Source of the DNA: Notamacropus eugenii
Taxonomy: Eukaryota > Chordata > Mammalia > Diprotodontia > Macropodidae
DNA: 64,000 bases
Direction of reading: 5' to 3'
Assembly: GCF_028372415.1 (NCBI RefSeq)
Contig: NC_092878.1
Coordinates: 193,501 to 257,500 of the forward strand
Shown: in pieces, positions 24,263-36,959 of the stretch
Layout: each line of letters opens with the position of its first letter
Position numbering within the stretch: the first letter of the stretch is position 1
The notes under the pieces: generated by a model
What the model saw: the letters and a program-made list of their open reading frames with translations, nothing else
Told to the model about the DNA's origin: nothing
Database searches by the model: none
Made by a program: the position numbers and the translations under genes

Positions 24263-25620
24263 AATACCTTGTGGAATCATTCTTATTTTTATAAATTTCA
24301 CTCAGTTCTCTATGTGTTTGAGAAAAGAGACCATTATTACACAAACTTACTTCAAAAGTTTTTTCAGTTACTATTGCTATTTCCCTCCATCTTATGCCTC
24401 ACACTTGTTTATTCTATACCCAATCCCCTTTCACCCTGTCCCCCCTCAAAAATGTGTTATTTCTGATTACCCCCCTCCCCAAATCTGTCCTCCCTTTTAT
24501 CACTCCTGCATTCTCTCATCTCCTTCACCTCATACTTTCCTGCAGGGTAAGATAGATTTCTATATCCAATTGTGTGTGTGAGTGTGTGTGTGTGTGTGAG
24601 TGTGTGTTATTCCCTGTTTGAGCCAGTTCTGATGAGAGTAATGTTCACTCACTCCTCCTCACCTCCCCCCTCTTCCCCTCCACTTCTTGCCTCTTTAATG
24701 TGAGACAATTTACCCCATTTTACCTCTCACTTTTTTTCTCCCAATACATTCCTCTCTCTCATCCCTTAATTTTATTTTTTAAAGATCTTCCTGCCTTATT
24801 CAACTCTCACCTGTGCCCTCTGTCTCTATATATTCCATCGAACTTCCCTAATAATGAGAAAGGTCTTATGAGTCACAAATATCACCTTCCCAAGTAGAAA
24901 TGCAAACAGTTTAACCTTATTAGGTCCCTTAAGATTTCCCTTTCTTGTTTACCTTTTTATGCTTCTCTTGAGTCTTCTATACGAAAATCAAATTTTCTGT
25001 TCAGCTATGGTCTTTTCATGAAGAATATTTAAAAGTTCTGTATTTCATTGAATCCCTATCATTTCCATTGAAGGATTATCCTTAGTTTTTCTGGGTAGGT
25101 GATTTTTGCTTGTAATCCTAGTTTCTTTGACCTGTGGAATATCATATTATAAGCTCTCCAATCCCTTAATGTAGAAAGTTCTAAATCTTGCACTATCCAG
25201 ACTGTAGCTCCACAATACCTGAAGTGCTTCTTTTTTTGCTTCTTGACCTGAGACCTCTGGAAATTGGCTATAATGTTCCTGGTAGTTTTTATTTTGGGAT
25301 CTCTTTCAGGAAGTAATTTGTGGATTCTTTAAATTTCTTTTTTACCCTCTGATTCTAGAACATCAGGGCAGTTTTCCGTGATAATTGCTTGAAAAATGAT
25401 GTCTGGACTCTTTTTTGATCACAGCTTTCAGGTAGTCCAAACATTTTTTGACTTATCTCCCCTGAATCTATTTTCCAGGTCTGTTGTTTTTCCAATGAGA
25501 TATTTCACAGTCTTCTTTTTTTCATTCCTTTGTTTTATTATTTCTTGATATCTCATAAAGTCATTGACTCCCATTTGCTCTGTTCTAATTTTGAAGAAAT
25601 TCTTTTCTTTTTTATTTATT
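24263..25620 (-). mobile_element. HAL1-like half-L1 fragment
   Basis: The minus strand shows the HAL1 3' region (24,360-24,900) and the ORF1 C-terminal domain (about 24,985-25,600), the same order as the copies at 22,023-23,407 and 34,700-36,778. The first ~100 bases match the antisense of L1 ORF2. A (GT)n run lies at 24,573-24,607. Confidence 0.6.
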
Positions 25621-26770
25621 AGTTTTCAACATTCACTTCCATAAGATTATGAATGCTAAATTTTCTCCCCCTCTCTTCCCTTTCCCCTCCCCAAGATGGC
25701 ATACAATCTGATATATATCTACATATACAATCATATTAACCACATTTCCACATTAGTCATGATGTAAAGAACAATTAGAGCCAATGAGAGGAACCACAAG
25801 AAAGAAGAAACAAAGACAGAGAGCAAACAGTATGTTGGATCTGCATTCGGTCTCCACAGCCCTTTTTCTGGATGTGGGTAGCCTTTTCCATCATGGGTTT
25901 ATTGGAGTTGTCTCAGATGCTTGCATTGCTGAGAAAAGCCAAGGTTATCAGAGTGAGTCACTGCACAATGTTGCTGTTACTGTGTACAGTGTTCTCCTGC
26001 TTCTGCTCTTTTCAATTAGCATCAGTTCATGTGAGTCTTTCTGAGTTTTTCTGGTCTGCCTACTCATCTTTTCTTATGGAGCAACAGTATTCAATTACAT
26101 TCTTATGCCGTAACATGTCCAGTCATTCCCCAATTAATAGGCATTCCCTCAATTTCTAGTTCTTGGACACCACAAAAAGAGCTCCTCTAAATGTTTTTGT
26201 GCATGTGGTCCTTTTCCTATTTTTATGATCCCTTTGAGATACAGAACTAGAAGTGATATTTCTGGGTCAAAGAGTATGCTCATTTCTGTAGCCCTTTGGG
26301 CATGGTTATTGCTCTCAAGAATGGTTGGATCAGCTCACAGCTCCACCAACAGTGAATTAGTGTTCCAACTCTCCCACATCTTCTCCAACACTTATTATTT
26401 TATCATGTTTTCTCATGTTAGTCAGTCTGTTAGGTGTGATGTGGTACCTCAGAGCTGTTTTGATTTGTATTTCTGTAATCAATAGTGATTTAGAGCATTT
26501 TTTCATTTTACTATAGTTATCATTTCTTCATCTGAAAACTGCCTGCTCATATTCTTTGACTATTTATCAATTGGGAAATGACTTGTATTCTTATAAATTT
26601 GACTCCATTCTCTATACATTTTAGAAATGAGACCCTTATCAGAGACACTGGTTATAAAAATTGTTTTCCTTTCTGATTCTCTTTTACTCACGGTCGCATT
26701 GACTATGTTTGTGCATAAACTATTCAATTTAATGTTATCAAAATTAGGGTTGGTCTGTATTCTCTGCCTA
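25621..26770 (-). repeat. L1 3' fragment
   Basis: At 25,620 the antisense of the L1 terminus appears (tagttttcaacattcacttc). The antisense of the ORF2 C-terminal region follows (gttgctctcaagaatggttggatcagctcacagctccaccaacag in segments). Frames are disrupted. Confidence 0.65.
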
Positions 26771-26810
26771 TCTGTCTGTATTTGTCAGTCTGTCTGGTGC
26801 GGTGTGGGAT

Positions 26811-26816
26811 GTGTGT

Positions 26817-26868
<52 letters not shown>
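26811..26868. repeat. (GT)n microsatellite
   Basis: About 28 GT units with one interruption, closely followed by telomere-like repeats at 26,893. Confidence 0.95.
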
Positions 26869-26892
26869 AGTCTTTTAAAGACATTTTCACCA

Positions 26893-26915
26893 GGGTTTAG
26901 GGTTAGGGTTAAGGT
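26893..26915 (+). repeat. Short telomere-like tract
   Basis: The tract gggtttagggttagggtta contains about three TTAGGG-type units, 24 bases after a long (GT)n microsatellite. Confidence 0.7.
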
Positions 26916-27059
26916 AATGCTCTGCCTGGGCCTCTAAGAGTGAATGGAGAATTTTGGGCCTAGAGTCAAGCAGGCTCCTCTTGTGTTCCAATCTAGCTTC
27001 AGACCCTTACTAGCTCTGTGATACTCATGCAGTCTGATGTAGACTGTATATCAGATGCA

Positions 27060-27150
27060 TACTGTCTTGGGTAAGGAGGGAAAAGGGAGGACTTTATGGA
27101 AGTGAATGTTTAAAACTAAAAATAAATTAATTAACTATTTAAGCAAATAA
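27060..27150 (+). repeat. L1/HAL1 3' terminus
   Basis: The terminal sequence ggaagtgaatgtttaaaact followed by aaaaataaattaattaa matches the ends at 23,400 and 36,770. The rest of the element is not recognisable. Confidence 0.55.
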
Positions 27151-28055
27151 ATAAAAAGAGATTACTCTAATTATCCATATAATGAAAAAGCAAGGGGGAG
27201 AAACCCCATTATTGCCCAGACGCTTACATACACCTCAATGTGCAGTAAGTTCATTCAAGCTATCTATTAGTTTCTTGGATAGGAACACCAAATGGAGAAT
27301 GAGCTGGATCCAGAATTGAATAGGAGAAGAGTAGACTATATCACTGGAGAAATTGTGTGGTGCTTTCAACATTGACAAACTGCCCATCTCATTAATGTCT
27401 GTTTCTATTGACATGCATACCTATGAGTCGCAGAACACCACAGTCCAGTGGGAGTAAAAAACAGAAATTACATTTAAAGCAACAGGAAAAAAAAGCACAA
27501 TTAGTCATCAAGAGTCTGCAGTGGTCTACCAACAACTAGGCCAGAAGTGAGATGAAATCCATTATTAGGTGTGTATATAGACCAGGAAGAACATGGCCAC
27601 ACATGTAGTGAGAAGGAGAAATAACAGATGAGTGGACATTAGCAAGACATTAAGAGAACTAGAAGGAAGGTCATGGAAGATTGAATGATAGATGAGAATT
27701 GAGGGAGAAAAGTCTAGATTTAAACACTAACTCACAGTGAGAGATTTGTTTTACATGGGCCTTGGGCTCCTTGCCTATAAAAGTAAGATGGTGGGATTAA
27801 ATCATGTCTCAAGAAATCTCTCTTATCCCTGGATTGTGGTCACTACATTAGGAAGTGAGAAATGCCACAATCTGCCTGCTTCCATCCCAAATCTAGAAAG
27901 CTCTTGCTCATTCCCTAACTAACCAAAGCATTTGATGGGGCAACAATTGCTGGTACACGGACATGAAGCCAGATCTCCCTCACACAAGTTGGGTAGGGAG
28001 CTAGGAGGAGGTGTCTCATGGAGAGATATCACAAAAGTTACTCATTTTTACCTTC
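27151..28055. other. Unassigned sequence
   Basis: No exon was recognised. Short open frames (61-77 codons) lack recognisable features. Confidence 0.35.
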
Positions 28056-28059
28056 ACAA

Positions 28060-28695
28060 CACTTCTGCTACATGTCCCTTTCTCTCCACTCACCCTGGTG
28101 TCAGGTGGTGGTCTTCCCTGCCTCCATTCAGCTGCCAAAGGAACCTTCCTAAAATAATGACCTAACCCTATCACACACCTAGCCCCCCATTAAATACACT
28201 CCAGGGTCTCCTATCACCTCCAGGATCAAATAGAAAATCCTGTTTTATCCCTAAAGCTCCTCATAACCCAGATGCTTCCACCCTGACCAGTCTTCCCACA
28301 CTTTGATCCCATCCACTTCCTTTGGGCTGGAGGGACACTGGCCTTTTGTCTCTTTTGCCCACAGGACTCCATCTCTCACCTCTGGGCATGTTCACTGGCC
28401 ATCCACCATATCTGGAGTGTGCTGTCTCCTTCCTTCTACCTTCCTTGAGACACAGCTCAGAGTCCATCTTCTGCAGGAGACCCTGCCTGCCCCTCCACCC
28501 ACCCACTGATTGTGCCCTTCTCCTGAGATGACTTCCCATTTGCCCTCTCTGTGACTTCTCATAGTGGATTCCATATTGTCCTTTCCATTGGACTGGGAGT
28601 TCCCTGAGGGTGGGGATGTTTTGGGGCTTTCTTTGTATCCCTACTACTTCCCACAGGGCCTGACACGTAGTAGGTGCTTGATAATTCCAGACTGA
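28060..28695 (+). repeat. L2-like LINE 3' end
   Basis: The block order (tccagggtctcctatcacctccaggatcaaat in two parts, then cattggactgggagttccctgaggg, then cacgtagtaggtgcttgata) follows the L2 3' consensus as I remember it. The 151-residue minus-strand open frame here is an artefact of the repeat. Confidence 0.65.
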
Positions 28696-28699
28696 CTCT

Positions 28700-28870
28700 C
28701 TCGATTTACAATTCAAGGACCTAGGTTAGAAATAAAGTTCTTACTGGTATTACCTGGGTGACTTTGGACAAGTCATTGAAGAGTTCGTTGCTTTACTTTC
28801 TTCATCTGTAAAATGAGGGAATTGGGTTGGAGGATCTCCAAGGTCCCTCCCACTTCCTGATCTTATAGCC
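28700..28870 (+). repeat. MIR-type SINE
   Basis: The core phrases gtgactttggacaagtcatt and tcttcatctgtaaaatgagg are typical of MIR elements. Confidence 0.7.
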
Positions 28871-29412
28871 CTTTAACCTGTTCTACACACAGAGAGGCAG
28901 GTAATGTGGCAGGTGGCACCTGGCTGGAGGTGTGAGGGGGTGGAGTTGAGGAAGTATCTAGAATAGTTCTTCACATGGTTGTGTCCAGTACAGCCACAAG
29001 AGGGTGATACAGGCTGGAGCTAATGACTCCTATAACTATAACTACAGATTAGTTCTAGCTTCAAGGCAAATGCTCTTGGTCACCCCTTCCTTGTGTCTAC
29101 CTCTAGAGTTTTCATATTTTCTTAATACTTTGTCACTTGGTAGCTCATTGCCCTCCTCTCATGTGGTTCTCAGATCCCTTTTCCCTCCTTAGTGTGATGC
29201 CAAAGAATTCCTCACTAAGAGATTCAATGCATCTTTTACAATGAAAGGAAAAGACAACTGGCGCTTGATCAGACTTCCACGTGGACAGCAGCCCCTCTGG
29301 TGAGAATCAGCATGTTTTCTTCTCTGTCTGCCTTCTCTCCTGCACCTGGTGTTTACAGATACAGAGGAAGGTTTTTGGGGAGAAGGAGCATTTCTTCAGG
29401 TAAGGTCTAGTC

Positions 29413-29623
29413 CAAGGATGGGGAACCTGAAACCTCAAGGCCACATAGGGACCTCTAGGTCCTCAAGTGTGTCCTTTTTAACTGAGTCTAAACTTCATGC
29501 TTCACAGAACAAATCCTTTTATAAAGGGGATTTGTTCTGTGAGGTTTAGATTCAGTCAAAGGGTCATACTTGAGGACCTAGAGGGCTACATGTAACCTTG
29601 AGGCTGCAGGCTCCCTGCCTCTG
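29413..29623. mobile_element. Palindromic non-autonomous hAT-like DNA transposon
   Basis: This 211-base element is one long inverted repeat. Its ends read caaggatggggaacctg and, inverted, cagaggcagggagcctg. The arms pair through to a centre near 29,522, where aacaaatccttttat meets ataaaggggatttgtt. It is flanked by an imperfect 8-bp duplication, gtctagtc at 29,405-29,412 and gtctactc at 29,624-29,631, the length expected of hAT transposons. It has no coding capacity and must have been moved by a transposase encoded elsewhere. Confidence 0.75.
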
Positions 29624-29631
29624 GTCTACTC

Positions 29632-30785
29632 CTTCAGGATGAGTTTCAAATTCTCCTGGGAAATCAGCAATCATCTCACTGACATCATCTTCAGCTCCCT
29701 AGCTTTCAGTCAGTCAAAAAGTGCCTACTATGTGCCAGGAACTGTGCTAATCCCTGGAAATATGAAGAATAACTAAAACTGTTCCTGCTCTCAAGGACTT
29801 TATAGTTTAGTGTTTCAAATCACTATGTGAAACTGTTTGTCAGCCCCTTGGTGAGCTCTGCCTTGCTGTCTCTCCATCACGTGCTGTCCTTGGAGACTCC
29901 CCCTCTAGCCTTACCCCATGTAGTCAAGTGGCTTCTGGGCATCTTCTCCTGACAGCAGCACCTTTCCTGCCCCCCTGAAGAGAAGGAAGAAGGCCTCAAA
30001 GGCATCTGGGGCAAGCTCCAATTCAAGCTGAAACACACAGAATGCCTCCTGCCTTTCTTAAGAAGTGTCCACAGGTTCACAAATGGATTCTGTTTGACCC
30101 CTGGGAACACCTTGTGTCAGAGTCCTGAGACTTTTACCCCCAATTTCTGTCTTCCTCAGAACCTAAAAATGTCAAAGTGCAGAGGTAACCTAATGCTTCC
30201 CCTGTGCAGGAGGAGACTGAGGCAGCAGGTGCTACGTGCCTTTGATCAGAACTGGTTTTTCTCCAGAGCACTGCCAGGGAGTGTGGTGAGCAGACCAGGT
30301 AAGTGGAGACTTCCTTTCTGAAGCATGGGCTAACCCATGGACTATACAGTTACTAAATTGAGGGACTTTTGGCTCACTTATTGGGGTCCCCTAGGACTCT
30401 TCTCTCTCCAGTGATCTCTGGGGGTAAGTCACTTTCCTCATCCTCGATTCCTGGGGATGGCATTTTTCCTGGAAGATGCTGGACCAGAGGCACAACCAGG
30501 GTAGGGTCATAGGGCTTTGTCTTTAGAGTAACCAAATGTAGAGGGTGTCGTGTTGGTGATAGAGGATGGTGGTGAGCAGCTGCAGGCCTGGGGTGGGAGG
30601 GTGACCAAGGTAACACTACAGGCTCCATTCTAAAACCCATTTCTGTATCAAGATCTGGGAAAACTACATTCAAGCATCTCACCTTCCCTCAGGGTCCTGC
30701 CAGCCAAGAGAAGGGGCTACAAGGATGCTTAAATCAGATGCTCCACACCTGGGCACCCACGGACATAAGGAACCTGTGTGTGTTT
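29632..30785. other. Unassigned sequence
   Basis: Positions 29,700-29,830 resemble a MIR3-type fragment (gtgcctactatgtgccaggaactgtgctaa). No coding exon was recognised, although plus-strand donor-like sites occur near 30,299 (CAG|GTAAGT). Confidence 0.4.
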
Positions 30786-30789
30786 ACAG

Positions 30790-31215
30790 ATTATTAATTT
30801 ATTATTTTTTATTTTTTTTTTACTTATTTATTTTTTCACTTTATTTATTTATCAGATTTTTATGATTTCAAATTAATTTAATTTATTATTTTTATTTATT
30901 TATTTATTTATTCGCTTTATTTATTTATTTGATTTTTTATGATTTCAAATTAATATAATTTATTATTTTTATTTTTCTTATTTTATTTATATTTATTTAG
31001 TTTATTTTTAATTTTTTTAATTTTATTTTTAATTTTAAATTATTTAATTAATTTATTAATTTTTGTTTATTCTTATTTATTTATTTATTTTAATTGCTTT
31101 TTATTTTTAATTTTTATTAATTTTTATTTTTCTTTAATTTTTAATTTTAAATTCACTTAATCTATTATTTTTATTTATTTTTTATTTTATTCATTTTTTA
31201 ATTATTAATTTGTGA
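30790..31215. repeat. AT-rich (ATTT)n tract
   Basis: About 425 bases are almost wholly A and T, built from degenerate ATTT units. A ~50-base phrase (tttatttatttatcagatttttatgatttcaaattaat) occurs twice, near 30,840 and 30,916, which shows local tandem duplication. Confidence 0.9.
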
Positions 31216-31399
31216 CTTCCTCAAAGGCAGAGACACCTTTGTTTTCCAATATGGAATCTTAGGACCAGAACAGAGATGATGCTGAAGATGGAGAATCTGT
31301 GATACCATGCAGTTACCACCTTATTCCAATCATTTTATTGGAGAGAACTGAGGAAGATGCCTTCGCAACATATTAACTGGCTGATATCTAGATTCAGAG

Positions 31400-31915
31400 C
31401 CTAGAGGACTGAAAACTGCAGTGCCTTGGACAGGGAGATGGGGAAGGGGTTAGTTTTTGGGGATAAAGCTAAGGAATTCAGTTTTGCCCATGTGGAGTTT
31501 AAGGTGTCCACAAGCCATCTATTTCTAACTGTTCCCTAGGCAACAGGAGATGGGAGTCTGTAGGTCAGGAGAGAGGTTAGGGCTGGACAAACAGATTGGA
31601 GAATCATCAGCACAGAGATGAGAACTGAATCCATGGGAGCTGATGAGATCACCAAGTGAAATAATATAGAGGGAGAAGAGACGAAGGCCCAGTATAGGGT
31701 GCTGGAGGAAACCAGGAAGCCTAACCTAGATGAAAATCCAGCAAAGGAGACAGAGAAGGGGCAGTCAGACATGTAGGCAGAGAAATGAGACAGTGATGTC
31801 AGGAAAACTTAGAGAGAAGAGATTATCAAGGAGGTGAGGGTAAGAGACAGTGTCAAAGGCTGCCAAGAAGAAGTCAGTGAGGATTAAGATTGTGAAAAAG
31901 CCATTAAATTTGTCA
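31400..31915 (+). repeat. Old interspersed repeat, family uncertain
   Basis: Phrases such as gagaatcatcagcacagagatg and catgggagctgatgagatcacc recall an ancient mammalian interspersed repeat, but I cannot name the family from sequence alone. Confidence 0.4.
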
Positions 31916-32025
31916 ATTAAGAGAGATGGCTAGTAGCTTTTTAAAATTTGATTGTTATTTCAGTTCAGTTCTAAATTCTGTCTGTCTCTCTGTCTCTGTC
32001 TGTCTGTTTGTCTATCTGTCTCTCT

Positions 32026-32140
<115 letters not shown>

Positions 32141-32279
32141 ACTTTACCCCTCCCCTACACAATGAGGAAAACAAAATCAATTATAAATATCTATAGTCAT
32201 GGAAAACAAATTTCTTCATTAACTATGTCCAAAAACTGTAATAAATACAAAGAAACAACAGAAGATACACCTCAGCATC

Positions 32280-33720
32280 CACTCTGAGTCCATTCGTTCC
32301 CCCTGCAGGTGGCAGCATGTTGCATCAGGAGTCCCTTGGAATTGTGGTTGGCCATTGCGTTGATCAGTTACAAAGTCCTTCACAATCGGTTATCTTCACA
32401 ATATTGTTATTCTATAAATTATTCTGCTGTTTCTGCTCATTTCATGCATCATCAGTTCAAACAAGTCTTTTCAGATCATTCTCCAGTTGCTGGGCATGTC
32501 CTCAGTTTCTACTACTCTGCCACCACAAAGGAGCTGCTCTAATTATTTTTGTATGCCCGGGTCCTTTTCCTCTTTCTTTGGTCTCTTTGGGGCATAGTAA
32601 GTATGTACTTACAAGTAGCACTACCTCTGGATCAAAGAACTTGCACAGCTTGATAGCTTTCATAGCCTACTTTCAATGTGCTTTCCAGAATGGCTGGACC
32701 AGCTCAGAGCTCCACCACACTGTGTTAATGAGGCTGTCTTCCCACGTCCCCTCCAGCATTTCTCATTTCCCTTTGCTGTCACCTTGGGCACGCTAGTGGG
32801 GGGGGGGGGGCAGAGTTGTTTACATTTATATTTTTCTAATTCCTGGTGACTTAGAGAACCTTTCTTTTCATGTGGCTATTGATAGCTTTGATGTCTTCCT
32901 CTGAAAAATTGTCTATTCATATCCTTTGACTATTTATCAATTGAGGAATTTCTTCTATTTCTGTAAATTTGACTCAGTTCACTATATATTTTAGAAAAGA
33001 GACCTTCACCAGAAAAAAAACATGCTGCAAAGATTTTTTCTGCAGTTTTCTGCTTTTCTTGTATTTTTAGCTCCATTTATTTTCTTTCTGAAAATACTTT
33101 AATTCTTTCTATTCAGAATTATTCATTTTACCTCCTGTGAACTCTTCTCTGTCTCTTGTTTAGTCATAAACTCTTTCCCCATCCATCTATCTGACAGATA
33201 ATTTCTTTCATGCTCCAATAATTTGTGTATGATGTCACTCTTTATGTCTAAATCATGTACCTGTCTTGAGTTGATCCTGGTGTATGGCATGAGATGTTAA
33301 TCTGTGCCTAGTTTTTGCCAGACTATTTCCAAGTTTTCCCAAAGGTTTTTGTCAGGTACAGTCCCAATAACTGCAATCTGATGAAACACTAAGTTACTAT
33401 TCTCACTCATTTCTGTATCTGGTATAGCTACTCTCTTCCACTGATCAAATTCTCCATTTCTTATCCAATACCAATTTGTTTTGACAATTACAGTTTTCTC
33501 GTATATTTCAAGATCTCATGTGAATCGGCCTCCTTACTTCCCTTTTTATCTATTCCTTTGATATTCTTGACATTTTTGTTCCTCCAGATGAATTATATTA
33601 GTGTTTTTCAGGTTTATTAAAATAATTATTTGACAGTTTCATTGGTATAACACTGAATAAGTAAATTAATTGATGTAATATTGTCATTTTCATTCTATTG
33701 GCTTGGCCTACCTATAAGCC
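32280..33720 (-). repeat. L1 ORF2 C-terminal / 3' fragment
   Basis: The antisense phrases are those of the 3' third of L1 (ccagaatggctggaccagctcagagctccaccac, and atatcctttgactatttatcaattga). A G run interrupts it at 32,798-32,811. Frames are decayed. Confidence 0.65.
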
Positions 33721-33724
33721 AACA

Positions 33725-33905
33725 TGGGGGAAGTATTTTGTAATTGTGATCATATTAGTACCATTATTATCCCCACTTTACAGTGGAGGAGTCTGAGGCA
33801 GAAGTTCAATGACTGACCCAGGATCACACAGCTAGTAAATGACTGTGGTCAGATTGGAATTCAGATCTTCTGCTCTCCAAGGACCCTGCTCTATCTACTA
33901 TACCA
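33725..33905 (-). repeat. MIR-type SINE, inverted
   Basis: The phrases ccactttacagtggagga and ccaggatcacacagctagtaa are the antisense of the MIR/CORE-SINE core. Confidence 0.65.
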
Positions 33906-34129
33906 CCCCAAATACCAAACTGTCTCTAGTCTGACTTTTGACCCTGAAATCCCAGTATCTTTTGGAGTCTGTTACCTCACACAGCTTATTCCTATTAAGA
34001 TTAAACATTGAGATCCCTAGAATTGACTCCTCCCCACCAGCTGGGCTAATTTCTCCATTCCAAGATGGCTCCCACAAGTCCATGCTCACGCACAAGTCCT
34101 TCCCACCCAAAATGAATTCTCCCACTTTC

Positions 34130-36778
34130 AGCTCAAGATTAAAACTTCCCAGACAGTTTTCTTTTCTTAACAGAAATGGTGTGGGTGCAGTGCACAGACC
34201 AGACCAGCCTATGGTGTCCACAGCCCAGAGCTGCGCAGGAACACAGACCACTGCAGGAGAGCAGATTAGCATGGGAGCACAAATAGGCTTCAGGGCACCA
34301 CTGGTAGCAGTTCCCATATTGTTCAACCCACAAACACCACAGTCAGCTTCAAAGGTCAGTGGGAGGGCTCCTTCACCCAGGAGAGAGGAGCCCAGACTGT
34401 ACCTCCAGCAGGCACTGCAGCAGCAGCTGACATTTTAGGAACCTTCTGCCTAGAGTCCCTGGGGGAATTGAGCCACTGATCTGATTCTCACCCCTGAGCT
34501 CCACCCAGGGGTGAGGAGGAGCACTGGTGGTGGAGCTGGAGGCAGCTGTGGTGAGGAAATTCCAATTGCAGATTATGGGCAGAAAAGTTTTTGGTTGCTC
34601 CCAGAACAGTGTGCAGACCAGGAGGAACTGAGATCTTACATGTGCCCAGAATATACCTTTCTCTTGACAAAGGACTCAAAAGTCAAGTAAATGAATGGAA
34701 AATGCCCAAAAAGGGAGAAAAAATAAGACAATAGAAGGTTACTTTCTTGGTGAACAGGTATTTCCTTCCATCCTCTCAAATGAGGAAGAACAAAGCATAA
34801 CATCAGAGGGAGTCAAACCTTCCAAGTCCAAAACCTCTAAAATAAATATGCAATGGTCTCAGGCCATGGAAGAGCTCAAAAAGGATTTTGAAAATCAAGT
34901 AAGAGAGGTAGAGCAAAAATTGGGAAGAGAAATGAGAGCAATGCAAGAAAATCGTGAAAAGCAAGTCAACAACTTCCTAAAGGAGACCCAAAAAAATACT
35001 GAAGAAAATAACATCTTTAAAAATAGGCTAACTCAATTGGCAAAAGAGGTCCAAAAAGCCAATGAGGAGAAGAATGCTTTGAAAAGCAGAATTAGCCAAA
35101 TGGAAAAGGAGGCTCAAAAGCTCACTGAAGAAAATAATTCTTTAAAAATGAGAACAGAGTACATTTAGCTAATGACTTTATGAGAAACCAAGAAATTACA
35201 AAACAAAACTAAAAGAATGAAAAAGTAGAAAGTAATGTGAAGTATCTCGTTGGAAAAACAACTGACCTGGAAAATATATCCAGGAAAGATAATTTAAAAA
35301 TTATGAGACCACCTGAAAGCCATGATCAAAAGAGAGCCTAGACATCATCTTTCATGAAATTATCAAGCAAAACTACCTTGATATTTTAGAACCAGAAGGA
35401 AAAATAAATATTGAAACACTCTACAGATCACCTCCTGAAAGAGATTCAAAAAGAGAAACTCTTAGGAATATTATAGCCAAATTCCAGAGTTCCCAGTACA
35501 ACGAGAAAATATTGCAAGCAGCTAGAAGCAATTCAAGTATTGTGGAAATAGAATCAGGATAATACAGGACCTGACAGTTTCTACATGAAAGTATCGAAGG
35601 GCTTGGAATATGATTTTCCAGAAGTCAAAATAACTTGAACTAAAACCAATAATCACCTATCCAGCAAAGCTGAGTATAATACTTCAGGGGAAAAAAGGTC
35701 ATTCAGTGAAATAGAGGACTTTCATGCATTCTTGACGAAAAGATCAGAACTGAACAGAAAATTTGACTTTGAAACAGAAAAATCAAGAGAAGCATGAAAA
35801 GGAAAACAGGAAAGACAAATCATACAGGACTTTCTAAAGTTGAACTATTTACAATTCTACATAGAAAAATAATATTTGTAACTCTTGACACTTTTCTCAG
35901 TATTTGGGTACTTGGAGGGATTATACAGATGCACACACACACACACACACAGAGCACAGGGTGAGTTGAATGAGAAAAGATGATACATTAAAAAATTATA
36001 TTGAGGGGTGAGAGGAATATATTGGGAGGAGAAATGAAGAAATGGAATGAGGCAAATTTTTTTCATACAGGAGGGAAGAAAAAGCTTTTTCAGTGGAGAA
36101 GAAAAAGGAGGAGCTGAGAGGGGGAAAAGGAAGCTTACTCTCTTCACAGTTGGCTTAAGGATGGGAAAATATGCTCACTCAGCTTGATAAGAAAGTGTAT
36201 CTTGCACTACAGAAGGGAAGGGAAGAAGGGGACAAGTGGGGTGAGAGAGATGACAGAAGGGAGGGTAAATAGGAGAAGAGAGTAATCAGAAGTAAACACT
36301 TTTGGGAAGGGACAAGGTCCAAAGAGAGAATAGAATAAATGAGGGGCAGGATAGGATGGAGGGAAATATAATTAGTCTTACACAACATAACTATTATGGA
36401 AATCTTTTGCAAGGCTACACATATACAGCCTATATTGAATTGCTTGCCTTCTCAGTGACAATGGGTGGGAAGGGAGGAAGGGACAGAAGTGGGAATTCAA
36501 AGTATTAGGAATGAATGTTGAGAATTGTTTTTGCATACAAGTGGGAAATAAGAAAAGCAGGTAATGGGGTACAGAAATCTATCTTGCCCTGCAAGAAAAG
36601 AGAGATGAAGGGGATAAGGGAAGATAGAGGTATGATAGAAGGGAGGGCATATTGTGGGAAGGGGTAATCGGAATGCAAGGTATTATGGTGTGGGGGGAAG
36701 GGAGAGGTAGGGAGAAAATTTGGAACTCAAAATTTTGTGGAAATGAATGTTGAAAACTAAAAATAAATGAATAAACAT
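34130..36778 (+). mobile_element. HAL1-like half-L1, near complete, decayed
   Basis: After a 5' untranslated part (5' boundary uncertain), ORF1 begins at 34,695. It stays open for 157 codons with coiled-coil phrases (ISQMEKEAQKLTEENNSLK), then hits a stop at 35,166. Decayed ORF1 C-terminal sequence continues to about 35,797 (agagaagcatga). About 980 bases of purine-rich 3' sequence follow with no ORF2, ending gaatgttgaaaactaaaaataaa. Size and order match the copy split by the L1. Confidence 0.75.
34695..35168 (+). pseudogene. HAL1 ORF1, truncated
   Basis: The 157-residue open frame is the N-terminal coiled-coil part of an L1-type ORF1 protein. The intact L1 ORF1p here has 393 residues. The RRM-like and C-terminal domains lie downstream in broken frames, so the product would lack RNA-binding domains. 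Confidence 0.75.
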
Positions 36779-36959
36779 AAAACTAAGAGAAATGGTGTCC
36801 AGGTACTTTTGAAGAGACAACCTCTGGCAGAGGCTGAGAACCAAAGCAGAGTAATTCCTCTACTCCCTCACCCCTCTCCAACGAACCCTCTATGACTCCC
36901 AGCCATGTCCTCCCATGCCATTACCATTGTCGACGAAGACCACACATTTCATAATCCAT

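Noticed and set aside
29700..30330. Possible second class I or Ig-type exons on the plus strand
   Set aside because: Donor-like and acceptor-like sites are present, but translations show no Ig cysteine spacing or class I motif.
33898..34438. Overlapping open frames on both strands (142 and 166 codons)
   Set aside because: They overlap an inverted MIR and the 5' part of a HAL1 copy; no family match.
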